DNA from: Flavobacterium caseinilyticum
Lineage (GTDB): Bacteria; Bacteroidota; Bacteroidia; Flavobacteriales; Flavobacteriaceae
DNA: 64,000 nt
Direction of reading: 5' to 3'
Assembly (NCBI RefSeq): GCF_004349085.1
Contig: NZ_SMFM01000010.1
Location: forward strand, 62,001 to 126,000
Shown: piece after piece, positions 1 through 10,760 of the stretch
How the letters are laid out: each line of letters starts with the position of its first letter
Numbering within the stretch: position 1 is the stretch's first letter
Program-made: the position numbers and the translations under genes
Notes under the pieces: model-generated
Databases searched by the model: none
What the model was told of the DNA's origin: nothing
Seen by the model: only the letters and a program-made list of their open reading frames with translations

Positions 1-1
1 C

Positions 2-268
2 AAAACTATTGCGCCGCTTATTGATACTTTGGTGAATTTAGTGTGCAGAGTAAACTTAAACAGTTCTTGCCAAAGAGGTCCAGATGTATATCCGTTTACC
101 GGACGTAAAGATTCTGCTGTAGGAACATTGAGTATTCACGATGCCTTGCGTTCGTTCTCGATTAGAACTTTTGTAGCTTCAAAAGACAATGATTATAACA
201 ATGCTATTTTGCAGGAATTATTAAACAGCAAAGAATCTAATTTCATTAACACGGATTATACGATGTAA
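2..268 (+). CDS. gapN: Probable NADP-dependent glyceraldehyde-3-phosphate dehydrogenase, C-terminal fragment
   Basis: The window opens inside this gene and only the last 88 codons are visible, open in frame from base 2. The segment [19 protein letters not shown] followed by [15 protein letters not shown] and an end in NTDYTM resembles the C-terminus of the aldehyde-dehydrogenase-superfamily GapN proteins of Bacteroidota. These oxidise glyceraldehyde-3-phosphate directly to 3-phosphoglycerate with NADP+ in the cytoplasm, bypassing the ATP-yielding step. The catalytic Cys and Glu lie upstream and cannot be checked. A strong terminator follows 22 bp after the stop. The family call is by recognition of the tail only. 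Confidence 0.72.
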   Translation, partial: KTIAPLIDTLVNLVCRVNLNSSCQRGPDVYPFTGRKDSAVGTLSIHDALRSFSIRTFVASKDNDYNNAILQELLNSKESNFINTDYTM

Positions 269-289
269 ATCTATTTTAATTAGAAAAGT

Positions 290-324
290 AAAGCCGTCTC
301 GTTTTTTTCGAGATGGCTTTTTTT
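290..324 (+). terminator. Rho-independent terminator of gapN
   Basis: The stem AAGCCGTCTCG pairs with CGAGATGGCTT (one G-T wobble) around a T-rich loop and is followed by a T run. It lies just after the gapN stop. Confidence 0.85.
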
Positions 325-585
325 ATGGAGTTGCGGTTGGTGAGGAGAGTTTAAGTTTTAAAATGGTTAGTTTTTAATTTAAAAATTAAGACGGCTTTAC
401 GGGAAACCGTAAAGTAATGAAAACGAAAACTTTTAAATTTGTTGGAATAGATCTTTTTGGTTAATTATCTATACATTAGCAGAAGTCATTTAATGGCACG
501 AAGTCTTCTATTTTGGATAGATTAGTGCCACTTAATGGCTGAATTTAATGAGTTAAGGGTATATTGCAATTAAGTAACAAAAAAA

Positions 586-1128
586 ATGGAGAAATGGAAA
601 TCTCAAATTTTAATTTTTTATGCTATTTGTGCTTTCATTATAGCATATCCATTTTTTGCAATTAAATATTTTGAAACTTCTATAGCGGAAAAATTATTTG
701 TAAAATATTTATTACTACCAATTTTTATCTGTTTGTTTATCATTGTTCCAAAATTTTACTACGCCAAAGTCAAACCTTTGGATAATAACATCCCAAAAAC
801 TATATTTAAAGAGAAAAGACGCGATATTATTTCGATTATAATGATTTTAATTTGCTCAACAGGGCTTTTTTTTGGGATATCATTCTCATTAATCATCACA
901 ATAAATAAATTTTTTGGAAAATCAGATAATACAAAAATTAAAGAAAATGTTGAGAAATATTATCCATATATATCAAAAAACGGACGATTACGACATTATA
1001 TTGATTTTAGAGATCCTATAACTCAAAACACTATACATTTAGAAGTTTATCGCGAATACAAAGTTGGAGAAGTATTTGAAAAACAGATAGCATATGGATT
1101 TTGGGGAATTTTATACTCAACAAAATAA
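586..1128 (+). CDS. Hypothetical membrane protein, three predicted TM helices
   Basis: This is a 180-residue protein that I do not recognise. Three hydrophobic segments lie near residues 8-30, 38-58 and 80-108. The C-terminal 70 residues are soluble, with a charged stretch and a pattern of beta strands (DFRDPITQNTIHLEVY) that could be a small extracytoplasmic or cytoplasmic domain. It starts with ATG after an A-rich leader and is a single-gene unit ended by a hairpin at 1207-1236. About 315 bp separate it from gapN; apart from the gapN terminator I see only AT-rich DNA with an imperfect TGGCAC/GTGCCA repeat near 493-533. Function unknown. Confidence 0.6.
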   Translation: MEKWKSQILIFYAICAFIIAYPFFAIKYFETSIAEKLFVKYLLLPIFICLFIIVPKFYYAKVKPLDNNIPKTIFKEKRRDIISIIMILICSTGLFFGISFSLIITINKFFGKSDNTKIKENVEKYYPYISKNGRLRHYIDFRDPITQNTIHLEVYREYKVGEVFEKQIAYGFWGILYSTK

Positions 1129-1206
1129 AAATCCTAACTCAACAGATAAATGGACATCAACTTGCAAATTATCTCCAGAATATCAAGAAAATATTACAAT
1201 TAATAC

Positions 1207-1236
1207 AAAAAGCTGTGAGTATTTCACGGCTTTTTG
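1207..1236 (+). terminator. Terminator after the 586-1128 membrane protein
   Basis: AAAAGCTGTGA pairs with TCACGGCTTTT (one wobble) with a short loop and a following T run. It is 80 bp after the stop codon. Confidence 0.75.
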
Positions 1237-1404
1237 CTATTTTTAAAAAAAATGTAAATTTAGTTTAAAGTCGAAGGAACTGAACAATAATTAGAAATTG
1301 TATTAATGCTAATTTTAGTTATTAAAACGACCAAATTGCAAATAATAGCATTTGGGTTTGAAGCAATTGTATTTTCTTTCCGACTGCCAGTAATAATAAA
1401 AAAA

Positions 1405-1836
1405 ATGTTTAAAAAAATCATTACCACAGACAATTCAAAAACGACAATAATCATCCGCTTGATTGTTGGAGCAGTATTTCTATCAGAAGGGATTCAGAAA
1501 TTTTTATTTCCCGCTGATCGCGGAGCAGGTAGATTTGAGAAAATAGGATTGCCTTCGCCTGAATTTTTAGGAAGTTTTGTAGGTGCATTTGAAATCATTT
1601 GTGGCGTATTACTTATAATTGGTCTGCTTTCAAGATTAGCGAGCATTCCATTAATTGTGATTATGCTTGTGGCATTTTCAACAACAAAAACAGAAGTTTA
1701 TTTAGAAAAAGGTTTTTGGGAATTGCTTCACGGAAGCAGAACGGATTGGGCAATGCTTTTAGGGAGTATTTTTCTCTTAATTGAAGGCAGTGGATTATGG
1801 TCACTTGACAAAATAGTAATTCAAAATGAAAAGTAA
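1405..1836 (+). CDS. DoxX family membrane protein
   Basis: This is a 143-residue protein of the DoxX/DoxD-like family, with four hydrophobic segments. Family marks are the N-terminal helix RLIVGAVFLSEGIQKF, then GRFEKIGLPSPEFLGSFVG and an internal SRTDWAMLLG. DoxX proteins are small inner-membrane proteins often linked to redox or thiol stress; the exact reaction here is unknown. I chose the ATG at 1405. An in-frame ATG at 1306 would add 33 residues of basic, non-conserved sequence. The 3' end overlaps the start of chrA by 11 bp, so the two are probably translationally coupled. Confidence 0.82.
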   Translation: MFKKIITTDNSKTTIIIRLIVGAVFLSEGIQKFLFPADRGAGRFEKIGLPSPEFLGSFVGAFEIICGVLLIIGLLSRLASIPLIVIMLVAFSTTKTEVYLEKGFWELLHGSRTDWAMLLGSIFLLIEGSGLWSLDKIVIQNEK

Positions 1837-2956
1837 CGCTGACTTAAAAGACATAGCAAAACTTTTTTTAAAACTTGGCATAATTGGTTTTGGCGGTCCT
1901 GCCGCTCATATCGCGATGATGCAGGAAGAGGTTGTCAGCAAACGGAAATGGATGACCGAACAGCACTTTCTTGACTTAATTGGTGCGACAAATTTAATTC
2001 CCGGCCCCAACAGCACTGAAATGGCCATTCATATTGGCCACGAAAAAGCAGGCTGGAAAGGTTTAATTGTTGCGGGACTTTGTTTTATTCTGCCTGCGGT
2101 TTTCATAACTGGAATTTTTGCATGGCTTTACAAACAATACGGTCAACTTCCCGAACTGCAACCTTTTGTTTATGGCATAACTCCGGCAATCATCGCCATC
2201 ATACTTGCAGCAATTTTTCCGCTAGCAAAAAAATCGTTAAAATCACTAGAATTGGGAATTATAGGACTCTTAGTTTTAATAGGTTCTGTACTGAATTTCA
2301 ATGAAATTTACCTGATGTTCGGCGCGGGTTTTCTTGCTTTGTTGCTAGCTTCAGTCCTGGACAAAAAATTAACCAACACGAATAGTGTTCTTCCTTTTAC
2401 AATTTTGCAGGTAACAAATACTGCCATTGTTTCGGTCACTAATTCCAATCTATTTTTGATATTTCTAAAAATTGGCGCCATACTTTATGGCAGCGGTTAT
2501 GTCCTTTTTGCGTTCCTTGATACGGAATTAGTGTCAACAGGACTTTTATCAAGACAGCAACTCGTAGATGCCATAGCTGTGGGACAGTTTACTCCTGGAC
2601 CTGTATTTTCTTCGGTGACATTTATAGGATATCAAATCAATGGATTTTGGGGTGCAATCGTTTCTACCATTGGAATTTTTCTGCCTTCATTTATATTTGT
2701 GGCTTTGCTTAATCCACTAGTTAAGAAAATGCGAAATTCAAAATTGTTTTCAGCATTTTTAGACGCTGTTAATGTGGCCTCAGTAGCCATTATTATTTCA
2801 GTTTGTTTTGCGATGGGGAAAGACACAATTACTGACTGGCGGACTATTGCTATTGCCGTTTTAAGCATAGCGCTGACATTTGGTTACAAAAAGATAAATA
2901 GTGCATTTATAGTTTTGGGAGGTTCTTTACTCGGTTACTTATTGACACTTATATAA
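1826..2956 (+). CDS. chrA: Chromate efflux transporter, ChrA family
   Basis: This is a 376-residue, two-domain CHR protein of the inner membrane. It is expected to expel chromate (and possibly sulfate) with about 10-12 TM segments. Each half carries a family motif: FGGPAAHIAMMQEE and IPGPNSTEMAIHIG in the N-terminal domain, and GSGYVLFAFL with QFTPGPVFSSVTFIGY in the C-terminal domain. Length fits the bidomain long-chain ChrA group. The ATG lies inside the end of doxX (11-bp overlap), so doxX-chrA is an operon. It ends at a bidirectional terminator shared with katG. No chrB-type regulator is present. Confidence 0.9.
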   Translation: MKSNADLKDIAKLFLKLGIIGFGGPAAHIAMMQEEVVSKRKWMTEQHFLDLIGATNLIPGPNSTEMAIHIGHEKAGWKGLIVAGLCFILPAVFITGIFAWLYKQYGQLPELQPFVYGITPAIIAIILAAIFPLAKKSLKSLELGIIGLLVLIGSVLNFNEIYLMFGAGFLALLLASVLDKKLTNTNSVLPFTILQVTNTAIVSVTNSNLFLIFLKIGAILYGSGYVLFAFLDTELVSTGLLSRQQLVDAIAVGQFTPGPVFSSVTFIGYQINGFWGAIVSTIGIFLPSFIFVALLNPLVKKMRNSKLFSAFLDAVNVASVAIIISVCFAMGKDTITDWRTIAIAVLSIALTFGYKKINSAFIVLGGSLLGYLLTLI

Positions 2957-3054
2957 TGATAATCACTGCGATGCGCATCAAAAAAATAATATAAAGTAAG
3001 CAGAATCACTTCTACGGAGGTCCTTTAAACGAAACTTCGAATGAATTTGTAAAT

Positions 3055-3087
3055 AAAAAAGGTGATCTGTTACCAGATCACCTTTTT
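3055..3087. terminator. Bidirectional terminator between chrA and katG
   Basis: GGTGATCTG / CAGATCACC is a perfect 9-bp stem with a 4-nt loop, flanked by AAAAAA on the left and TTTTT on the right. It can serve both converging genes. Confidence 0.9.
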
Positions 3088-3110
3088 AAACAAATCAAAA
3101 AAATCTAAAA

Positions 3111-5399
<2,289 letters not shown>

Positions 5400-5639
5400 T
5401 TATTAAAAAATATCCGCAGCTGAATCTATTTTCAATAGATAAAAACTATTGCTGTTATTGCGCTAATGTGATTCAAAAGGATTGGGTAGGAAGAATGCAT
5501 TTCTCCTTTACTATAAAAATAGGAATAGTTGAATTAATTCTGCTTCCAAAATTCAGTTTATTTTTTAAATCTTAATTTATTACCAAATCTTAGTAGTCGT
5601 TAAAACTGATAGCAGTAACTTTAACAAAAAATAAAAACG

Positions 5640-6086
5640 ATGAATTCAGTAGAAGACCAAAATAATAACAGCCAAAATCAGGTACACTCAGAGTTTGAAG
5701 CTTGGGTTGGCATCTTATACTCGTGTATAGCTGCTGACCATAATATTACAGATTCAGAAAAAGCCACATTAGCCAGATTATTGCATTCCAAGGAGAAATT
5801 TGTTGGAATTGATATTGCACCTCTTTATGCAAAGGCTTTTAATTTAAGAACAGAATTTGGGCAGCTAAAATTCATCTCGTCTTGTTCTGAATTTATTAAA
5901 GAGGAAGATAAAGAAACGCTATTTGCTCTTGCTTTAGAAGTTTTACTTGCCGACGGAACATTGGAAAAAGAAGAAAAAAACATCATAGAAGTTTTGTCAA
6001 AGCAACTCAAATTACATGATGACATGACACGTAAAATTGTAGAAGTGATTTTCCTGAAAAACAGGGGTAACATCAAAGGAATATAA
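5640..6086 (+). CDS. TerB-like tellurite-resistance-fold protein
   Basis: This is a 148-residue all-helical protein with two acidic helix-turn segments typical of the TerB fold: AADHNITDSEKATLARLL near residues 31-48 and LADGTLEKEEKNIIEVL near 104-120. TerB-like domains bind divalent metal in some proteins and are linked to stress and membrane-associated complexes. No other ter genes are nearby, so a tellurite role should not be assumed. It starts with ATG after an A-rich leader. It is transcribed away from katG, with 273 bp between the two start codons. A second protein with a TerB-like stretch is encoded at 14168-15367. Confidence 0.7.
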   Translation: MNSVEDQNNNSQNQVHSEFEAWVGILYSCIAADHNITDSEKATLARLLHSKEKFVGIDIAPLYAKAFNLRTEFGQLKFISSCSEFIKEEDKETLFALALEVLLADGTLEKEEKNIIEVLSKQLKLHDDMTRKIVEVIFLKNRGNIKGI

Positions 6087-6289
6087 GACAGTGCTGGAAT
6101 TCTAGCACTGTTCAAAAATAAATTAGACTAAAAATTTTTTTGAAACGGAAAGCTAAACTAAAAAATATACTTCGAATCTGAAAGATGGTTTTTTAATTTG
6201 AGGCTCTGTTTCAGTTAAATTTATTATGTAATTTAGAGTATTGGTAAATGCTGAACGAAATAATGTACAACTGTTTTCTTAAAAACTAA

Positions 6290-6496
6290 CTGGCTATCAA
6301 AAAGAAACTTAAAATTGCAAAGGAAAACTTTCATCAGAGACTCCATCGGGAACCTTTAATTACACATCCCAGATTGAAGTTTATCCCTAATATTGTGCTT
6401 AACTTACTTAGTTTTTTAATAGCATTTGCGTTTGCCGGAATAGTGCTTTACTTAATCATTGACTACCTTATAAAAAGGTTTTATCACTTGGATTAA
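6290..6496 (+). CDS. Small single-TM protein with CTG as the only plausible start
   Basis: A 68-codon open frame lies directly after a stop codon. It has a basic N-terminus (AIKKKLKIAKENFHQ), a polar stretch and one long hydrophobic helix (residues about 37-60), ending in basic and aromatic residues. Composition and the positive-inside pattern look like a real small membrane protein. There is no ATG, GTG or TTG before residue 30 or so. The first codon after the upstream stop, CTG at 6290, sits exactly where a start is expected before GCT ATC AAA AAG AAA. It is either a CTG-started gene or one whose ATG has been lost. Function unknown. Confidence 0.4.
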   Translation: MAIKKKLKIAKENFHQRLHREPLITHPRLKFIPNIVLNLLSFLIAFAFAGIVLYLIIDYLIKRFYHLD

Positions 6497-6550
6497 AGCG
6501 CCTCTGTTGGCCTGCATTTCCAGAAAGCACCAAATTTAGATTTGAAACAA

Positions 6551-6739
6551 CTAGCGCTTAAAAAATATTTTTATTAAAAATAAAGTTCCAATAAAAACAA
6601 CAAAGCCTATCAGAATGATGTAGTTTCCCTTGTAAAACTTTCTGTGTAGTGCTAAATCTTTTCGGTAGGCATAAATCATTGCAATAACAAAAGCAACAAA
6701 AAATAAACCTGCAAATATGTACTGTCCCTGACTAAACAT
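6551..6739 (-). CDS. Small two-TM membrane protein
   Basis: This is a 62-residue protein with two hydrophobic helices (about residues 8-25 and 40-58) joined by a basic loop (YRKDLALHRKFYKGN), which puts the loop in the cytoplasm. I do not assign a family. It is divergent from the MazG-like gene at 6822; the starts are 82 bp apart. Codon use and the clean two-helix hairpin shape support a real gene. Confidence 0.6.
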   Translation of the reverse strand: MFSQGQYIFAGLFFVAFVIAMIYAYRKDLALHRKFYKGNYIILIGFVVFIGTLFLIKIFFKR

Positions 6740-6821
6740 AATTTAAATAATTTTTGACAAATTTAGTTATTTGTTTAATAATAGTTTGCTAAATTGTCCA
6801 TCATTTGATAAAATAAAAATT

Positions 6822-7205
6822 ATGCAGAAACAAATCGAAGCTGTCAAAGAATTTCACATAACCTATAAATTGGATTATTCTGAAAATCCAACGGCTCATT
6901 TAGGAGAAAGCAAACATTTACTTCGTTATAATCTGATGAAGGAAGAAAATGAAGAATATTTAGAGGCAGTAAAAAATAATGATTTAACCGAAATTGCGGA
7001 TGCTTTGGGAGATATGATGTATATTCTTTGCGGCACCATTCTCGAACATGGTCTGCAGCATAAAATGGAAGAAGTTTTCGCCGAAATTCAGCGCAGTAAT
7101 ATGAGTAAGTTAGGGGAAGATGGAAAACCGATTTATCGTGAAGATGGTAAAGTGATGAAAGGTCCTCATTACTCTAAACCTGATTTTTCTGAAATACTAA
7201 AATAA
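6822..7205 (+). CDS. MazG-like / all-alpha NTP pyrophosphohydrolase
   Basis: This 127-residue protein of the all-alpha NTP-PPase superfamily probably cleaves (d)NTP or a phosphoribosyl-ATP-like substrate to NMP and pyrophosphate. The metal-binding pattern is visible as EENEEYLEA followed by ADALGDMMYILCG, an ExxE plus ExxD-type arrangement. The tail (GPHYSKPDF) resembles a group often annotated as phosphoribosyl-ATP pyrophosphohydrolase-like. I chose the ATG at 6822; the in-frame upstream start at 6771 would add 17 low-quality residues. A terminator follows. Substrate is not readable from the sequence. Confidence 0.75.
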   Translation: MQKQIEAVKEFHITYKLDYSENPTAHLGESKHLLRYNLMKEENEEYLEAVKNNDLTEIADALGDMMYILCGTILEHGLQHKMEEVFAEIQRSNMSKLGEDGKPIYREDGKVMKGPHYSKPDFSEILK

Positions 7206-7236
7206 ATTAATGCAGATTTTACCTGTTTTTGACGAT

Positions 7237-7273
7237 AAAAAAAAGCGATATTCATTAGAAAATCGCTTTTTAT
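7237..7273. terminator. Bidirectional terminator between the NTP-PPase gene and ilvE
   Basis: AAAAAGCGAT pairs with ATCGCTTTTT around a 12-nt loop, with A and T runs on either side. It lies between converging genes. Confidence 0.8.
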
Positions 7274-7292
7274 TTATTCTTTAAAAGAAATG

Positions 7293-8360
7293 TTACACTT
7301 TAACAGTCCATCCAAAAGTATCTTCAGCCAGTTTGTGCTGAATATTTGTTAACATGTCTTTCAACCTTAATGCCATTGAATCTTCAGTTTTTGGCAGTTC
7401 ATAATAAACATCCTGATATGAAAATCCAACGATAGGATTTACAACTGCAGCGGTTCCTGCACCAAAAATTTCTTTCAGCGTACCATTTTTTGAAGCTTCC
7501 ACCAATTCCGACACTAAAACGGGACGAATCTGAACGTCGATACCTTCCTTCTCTGCAATATCAATGAGACTCTTTCTGGTGATTCCATCAAGAATTCGCT
7601 CGCTCACGGGAGCAGTCAGTAATGTATCATTTATTCTAAAAAAGACATTCATTGTTCCGGCTTCTTCCAGTTTGGTGTGCGTTGCATCATCGGTCCAGAT
7701 TACTTGCTGAAACCCCTCTTTGTTAGCAAGGCTTGTTGGATAAAATTGAGCGCCATAGTTACCGGCAGCTTTTGCAGCCCCAATACCACCGTTAGCAGCT
7801 CTACTATAATGTTCAGCAATAAGGACTTTTACTTCGCCTGAATAATAAGATTTTGCGGGCGATAAAATAATCATGAATTTGTAGTCGTTTGAAGGACTTG
7901 CAATTACTCCCGTACCCGTTGCAATCATGAACGGTCTGATGTATAAAGTGTTTCCTTTTCCTTTCTTTACCCAAGCTTCATCTAATTGCAGCAATTGATT
8001 CAAGCCTTCAATAAAAACTTCTTCCGGAACTTCGGGCATAGCCATCCTTACTGCAGAATTATTGAAACGCTTGTAGTTTTCATCCGGTCTAAATAGCCAA
8101 AGTGCCTCATCGTCATCTTTGTAGGCTTTCATTCCTTCAAAAATTGCCTGACCATAATGAAAAACTCGTACTGATGGATCTAATAAAAAAGGAGCATATG
8201 GTTTGATAACTGGTTTCTGCCATTGTCCATTGGTATAATCACATTCTAATAGATGATCAGTAAAAACCGAACCAAAGCTTAGGTTTTCAAAATCAACTTC
8301 GTTTATTTTAGAAGTGGAGGCTTTTATTATTTCAAATTTGTTGGTTTGAGTTGTACTCAT
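7293..8360 (-). CDS. ilvE: Branched-chain amino acid aminotransferase
   Basis: This 355-residue fold-type IV PLP enzyme interconverts Leu, Ile and Val with their 2-oxo acids in the cytoplasm. The PLP-binding lysine is Lys197 in GGIGAAKAAGNYGAQ, the arrangement of the eukaryote-like (long) BCAT group. FHYGQAIFEGMKAY near residue 67 and the FGAGTAAVVNP phosphate-binding segment near the C-terminus are also typical. It is monocistronic and ends at the terminator shared with the NTP-PPase gene. A TAATTTTG box on the minus strand (8447-8454) could be its promoter -7 element, though no -33 match is seen. Confidence 0.95.
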   Translation of the reverse strand: MSTTQTNKFEIIKASTSKINEVDFENLSFGSVFTDHLLECDYTNGQWQKPVIKPYAPFLLDPSVRVFHYGQAIFEGMKAYKDDDEALWLFRPDENYKRFNNSAVRMAMPEVPEEVFIEGLNQLLQLDEAWVKKGKGNTLYIRPFMIATGTGVIASPSNDYKFMIILSPAKSYYSGEVKVLIAEHYSRAANGGIGAAKAAGNYGAQFYPTSLANKEGFQQVIWTDDATHTKLEEAGTMNVFFRINDTLLTAPVSERILDGITRKSLIDIAEKEGIDVQIRPVLVSELVEASKNGTLKEIFGAGTAAVVNPIVGFSYQDVYYELPKTEDSMALRLKDMLTNIQHKLAEDTFGWTVKV

Positions 8361-8599
8361 AGTAAGTATTGTTTTTAATTATCTTTAAAGTATAATAGTT
8401 GAGCGTTTAAAATTTTTTAATTCTCGAAACTGTCATTTATAATTTGCAAAATTAAATAAAAATCAATGAAATCCTTATTAAAATGCCATTAATTAAAGCT
8501 TTTGATTACGGTTTATTTATTTTTCAGAAATCATAGCCTTCCTATTAATATGGTATATAAGAATTATGTAATTATTAGATTAGATACAGCAGTTTATAT

Positions 8600-8607
8600 T
8601 AAATTTG
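8600..8607 (+). promoter_or_regulatory. Candidate -7 box of mnmD
   Basis: TAAATTTG fits the Bacteroidota TAnnTTTG consensus and lies 46 bp before the proposed TTG start. No clear TTG element is found 19-21 bp upstream, so this is weak. Confidence 0.35.
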
Positions 8608-8652
8608 AAAAATAAATTCATTTGTAACATATCAACAACATAAATCGCAGTT

Positions 8653-9321
8653 TTGAAAAGAGAAATTATACAGACACTTGATGGTTCAACAACTATACAG
8701 ATAAAGGAATGGGACGAGTGTTATCATTCAAAACATGGCGCAATACAAGAAGCACAGCATGTTTTTATTAAAAACGGTCTTTCTCTATTTAATAATAGGA
8801 AAGTTTCCATTTTAGAAATAGGATTTGGCACGGGCTTAAATGCTTTTATTACTTTATTGGAAGCCAAAAAAATGCAGCAGACCATTGAATATGTAGGAGT
8901 AGAGGCGTATCCCATTTCAGAAGAGGAAGTTTCAAATATGAATTATGTCGCGGAATTAAATGCTGCAGCAGAAGGTGAAATCTTCTCCACCATGCACAAC
9001 AGTAGCTGGGGCGAGCAAATCACTTTAAGGAATGATTTTTTATTGACTAAAAGGAAGCAATTATTCGAAGAAATCGATGATATTAATCAATTTGACCTAA
9101 TTTATTTTGATGCTTTTGGCTACAGGGTCCAACCGGAATTGTGGAGTACGGAAATTTTTAAAAAAATGTATGTCGCACTTAAGCCTGACGGTGTACTGGT
9201 AACTTATGCCGCAAGGGGAGTGGTAAAAAGAAGCATGATCGAAGTAGGTTTCACTGTTGAAAAGCTTGCAGGACCTCCTGGAAAAAGAGAAATGTTCCGA
9301 GCGACAAAAAAAACGATTTAA
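8653..9321 (+). CDS. mnmD: tRNA (mnm5s2U34)-methyltransferase MnmD
   Basis: This 222-residue SAM-dependent methyltransferase is equivalent to the MnmC1 domain alone. It should methylate nm5s2U at the wobble base of certain tRNAs. The motif I segment is ILEIGFGTGLNAF near residues 54-66, followed by YVGVEAYP, the late DLIYFDAFGYRVQPELW segment and LVTYAARGVVKRSM, all typical of the MnmD family. The FAD-dependent MnmC2 domain is absent, as in other stand-alone MnmD proteins. The start is TTG: no ATG lies near, and the N-terminal MKREIIQTLDGS alignment requires it. Monocistronic. Confidence 0.9.
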   Translation: MKREIIQTLDGSTTIQIKEWDECYHSKHGAIQEAQHVFIKNGLSLFNNRKVSILEIGFGTGLNAFITLLEAKKMQQTIEYVGVEAYPISEEEVSNMNYVAELNAAAEGEIFSTMHNSSWGEQITLRNDFLLTKRKQLFEEIDDINQFDLIYFDAFGYRVQPELWSTEIFKKMYVALKPDGVLVTYAARGVVKRSMIEVGFTVEKLAGPPGKREMFRATKKTI

Positions 9322-9494
9322 AAACACAAGTAAATCATAATCAGTAACTTATAAATTGTTTGCTATGATCAATTTTTCATAAATTAAAAATATAAAAGAA
9401 TGAAAAATGATATTAAATAGTTCTATTGTAATTAAAAAAAACGTATTTTTACGATACTTTAAAACCAATAGATAATTTAAAATCCTCATTTATT

Positions 9495-9692
9495 ATGTCT
9501 AAAGTTATGTACGATTACACAAAATTAGTTTTAGAAAGAGTGAGTTTTGACCCATTACTTTTTTGTAAAGAGTTAGAAAAAGCGATCAAAATGTTGCTTC
9601 CTTATGAACTGGAGGAATTAAGGAAATGGTTATTAAGTTTCACAAAAGGTAAACCAGAACTGAAGCAATGTCTATTAATTGTTAATTCATAA
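9495..9692 (+). CDS. Small conserved-looking hypothetical protein
   Basis: This is a 65-residue helical protein with no membrane segment or signal. Amphipathic segments include FDPLLFCKELEKAIKML and PYELEELRKWLLSF. I do not recognise a family. It is flanked by its own terminator hairpin at 9699-9724, which converges on oxyR, and starts with ATG after an AT-rich leader, which supports a real single-gene unit. Confidence 0.55.
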   Translation: MSKVMYDYTKLVLERVSFDPLLFCKELEKAIKMLLPYELEELRKWLLSFTKGKPELKQCLLIVNS

Positions 9693-9698
9693 AATAAG

Positions 9699-9724
9699 AG
9701 GAACTCTAAGTGGTTCCTTTTTTA
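9699..9724 (+). terminator. Terminator between the 65-aa gene and oxyR
   Basis: AGGAAC pairs with GTTCCT and a T run follows. The T run overlaps the oxyR stop codon, so the hairpin mainly serves the plus-strand gene. Confidence 0.6.
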
Positions 9725-10663
9725 TTTCTTGGAAAGTGGACTTATAATTTGAACATTTTGAAAAACGATAGCGCCTTTTATCACACCTGCAATTGTGGTT
9801 CTAAGGGCATCGATGATTTGTATTTTTAATTCGTTCTTTGGATAAATTAAACTTACTTCTCTGGCTGGTTTAGGTTCTTTGAAATGGCGGAGTTTTAATT
9901 TGTCACTTTCTTTTAGATCAAGTGTGTGTAAATAGGGCAACAATGTAGTTCCTAATCCTTCATCGGCCAATTTTATCAATGTTTCAAAACTACCGCTTTC
10001 TATCTGAAAGTGGCTCACTTCATTTTTACTTACATTTTTGCATAAGTTTAAAATTCCGTCGCGAAAGCAATGGCCGTCTTGTAACAGCAGCATTTCATCA
10101 ATATTTAAATCAGCAATTTCTATTTCTTCTTTTTGATAATGATGGTGACTTTCCGGAATATAAGCTACAAACGGTTCGTAATACAATACAATTTCTTTTA
10201 TTTTTTCCTCCATCAAAGGTGTTGCAGCAATTGCAGCATCAAGATGACCATTTTTGAGTTTCTCTATAATATCTGCAGTATTTAACTCTTCTATTATAAG
10301 TTTTACTTTGGGGTACTTTTTTATGAAATTATTCAAAAACATGGGTAGTAGAGTTGGCATAACTGTAGGTATTATACCCAATCTAAATTCTCCTCCAATA
10401 AAACCCTTCTGCTGTTCTACAATATCTTGAATTCGATCTGCTTCGTTGACTATGTTCTTTGCCTGATTGACAATTTTTTGACCAATATCAGTAAGTTGAA
10501 TTGGTTTTTTGGTTCTGTCAAATATCTGAATACTTAATTCATCCTCTATTTTTTGAATTTGCATGCTCAACGTCGGTTGAGTGACAAAACATTTTTCGGC
10601 AGCCAGAGTAAAATTTTTATGTTCAGCAACGGCAAGAACATATTTTAGTTGAGTGATTGTCAT
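9722..10663 (-). CDS. oxyR: Hydrogen peroxide-sensing LysR-family regulator OxyR
   Basis: This 313-residue LysR-type regulator has an N-terminal winged helix (TQLKYVLAVAEHKNFTLAA... VTQPTLSMQIQKIEDEL, residues 5-43) and a C-terminal periplasmic-binding-like sensor. The peroxidatic and resolving cysteines are present as GHCFRDGILNLC, at residues 199 and 208, the same spacing and even the same numbering as in E. coli OxyR. This makes OxyR much more likely than a generic LysR protein. It is divergent from dps, a classic OxyR target, with the starts 97 bp apart; katG and SOD genes lie within 7 kb. Confidence 0.93.
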   Translation of the reverse strand: MTITQLKYVLAVAEHKNFTLAAEKCFVTQPTLSMQIQKIEDELSIQIFDRTKKPIQLTDIGQKIVNQAKNIVNEADRIQDIVEQQKGFIGGEFRLGIIPTVMPTLLPMFLNNFIKKYPKVKLIIEELNTADIIEKLKNGHLDAAIAATPLMEEKIKEIVLYYEPFVAYIPESHHHYQKEEIEIADLNIDEMLLLQDGHCFRDGILNLCKNVSKNEVSHFQIESGSFETLIKLADEGLGTTLLPYLHTLDLKESDKLKLRHFKEPKPAREVSLIYPKNELKIQIIDALRTTIAGVIKGAIVFQNVQIISPLSKK

Positions 10664-10684
10664 CTTTTATAGTAATATCTGATG

Positions 10685-10692
10685 CAAATATA
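10685..10692 (-). promoter_or_regulatory. Candidate -7 box of oxyR
   Basis: On the minus strand this reads TATATTTG, matching TAnnTTTG, 22 bp upstream of the oxyR start. No clear -33 element is seen. Confidence 0.4.
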
Positions 10693-10737
10693 AAAACAAT
10701 CAATTTGACTTATCGTGTAAAGTGACGTTTTCTTGCT

Positions 10738-10745
10738 TAGATTTG
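10738..10745 (+). promoter_or_regulatory. Candidate -7 box of dps
   Basis: TAGATTTG matches TAnnTTTG and ends 15 bp before the chosen dps ATG at 10761. It overlaps the longer in-frame reading from 10722, which argues against that upstream start. The missing -33 match would fit an activator-dependent (OxyR) promoter, but this is inference. Confidence 0.45.
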
Positions 10746-10760
10746 TATAAAATAAAAACA

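Noticed and set aside
1129..1206. Possible frameshifted continuation of the membrane protein at 586-1128
   Set aside because: Two alternative frames are open for about 20-25 codons but neither continues a recognisable domain, and a terminator follows directly.
1306..1404. 33-residue N-terminal extension of DoxX
   Set aside because: The family begins near MFKKIITTDNSK, and the extension is not like a signal peptide or conserved segment.
5640..6086. Tellurite-resistance locus
   Set aside because: Only a TerB-like fold is present, with no terA, terC, terD or terZ genes nearby; the fold alone does not show tellurite resistance.
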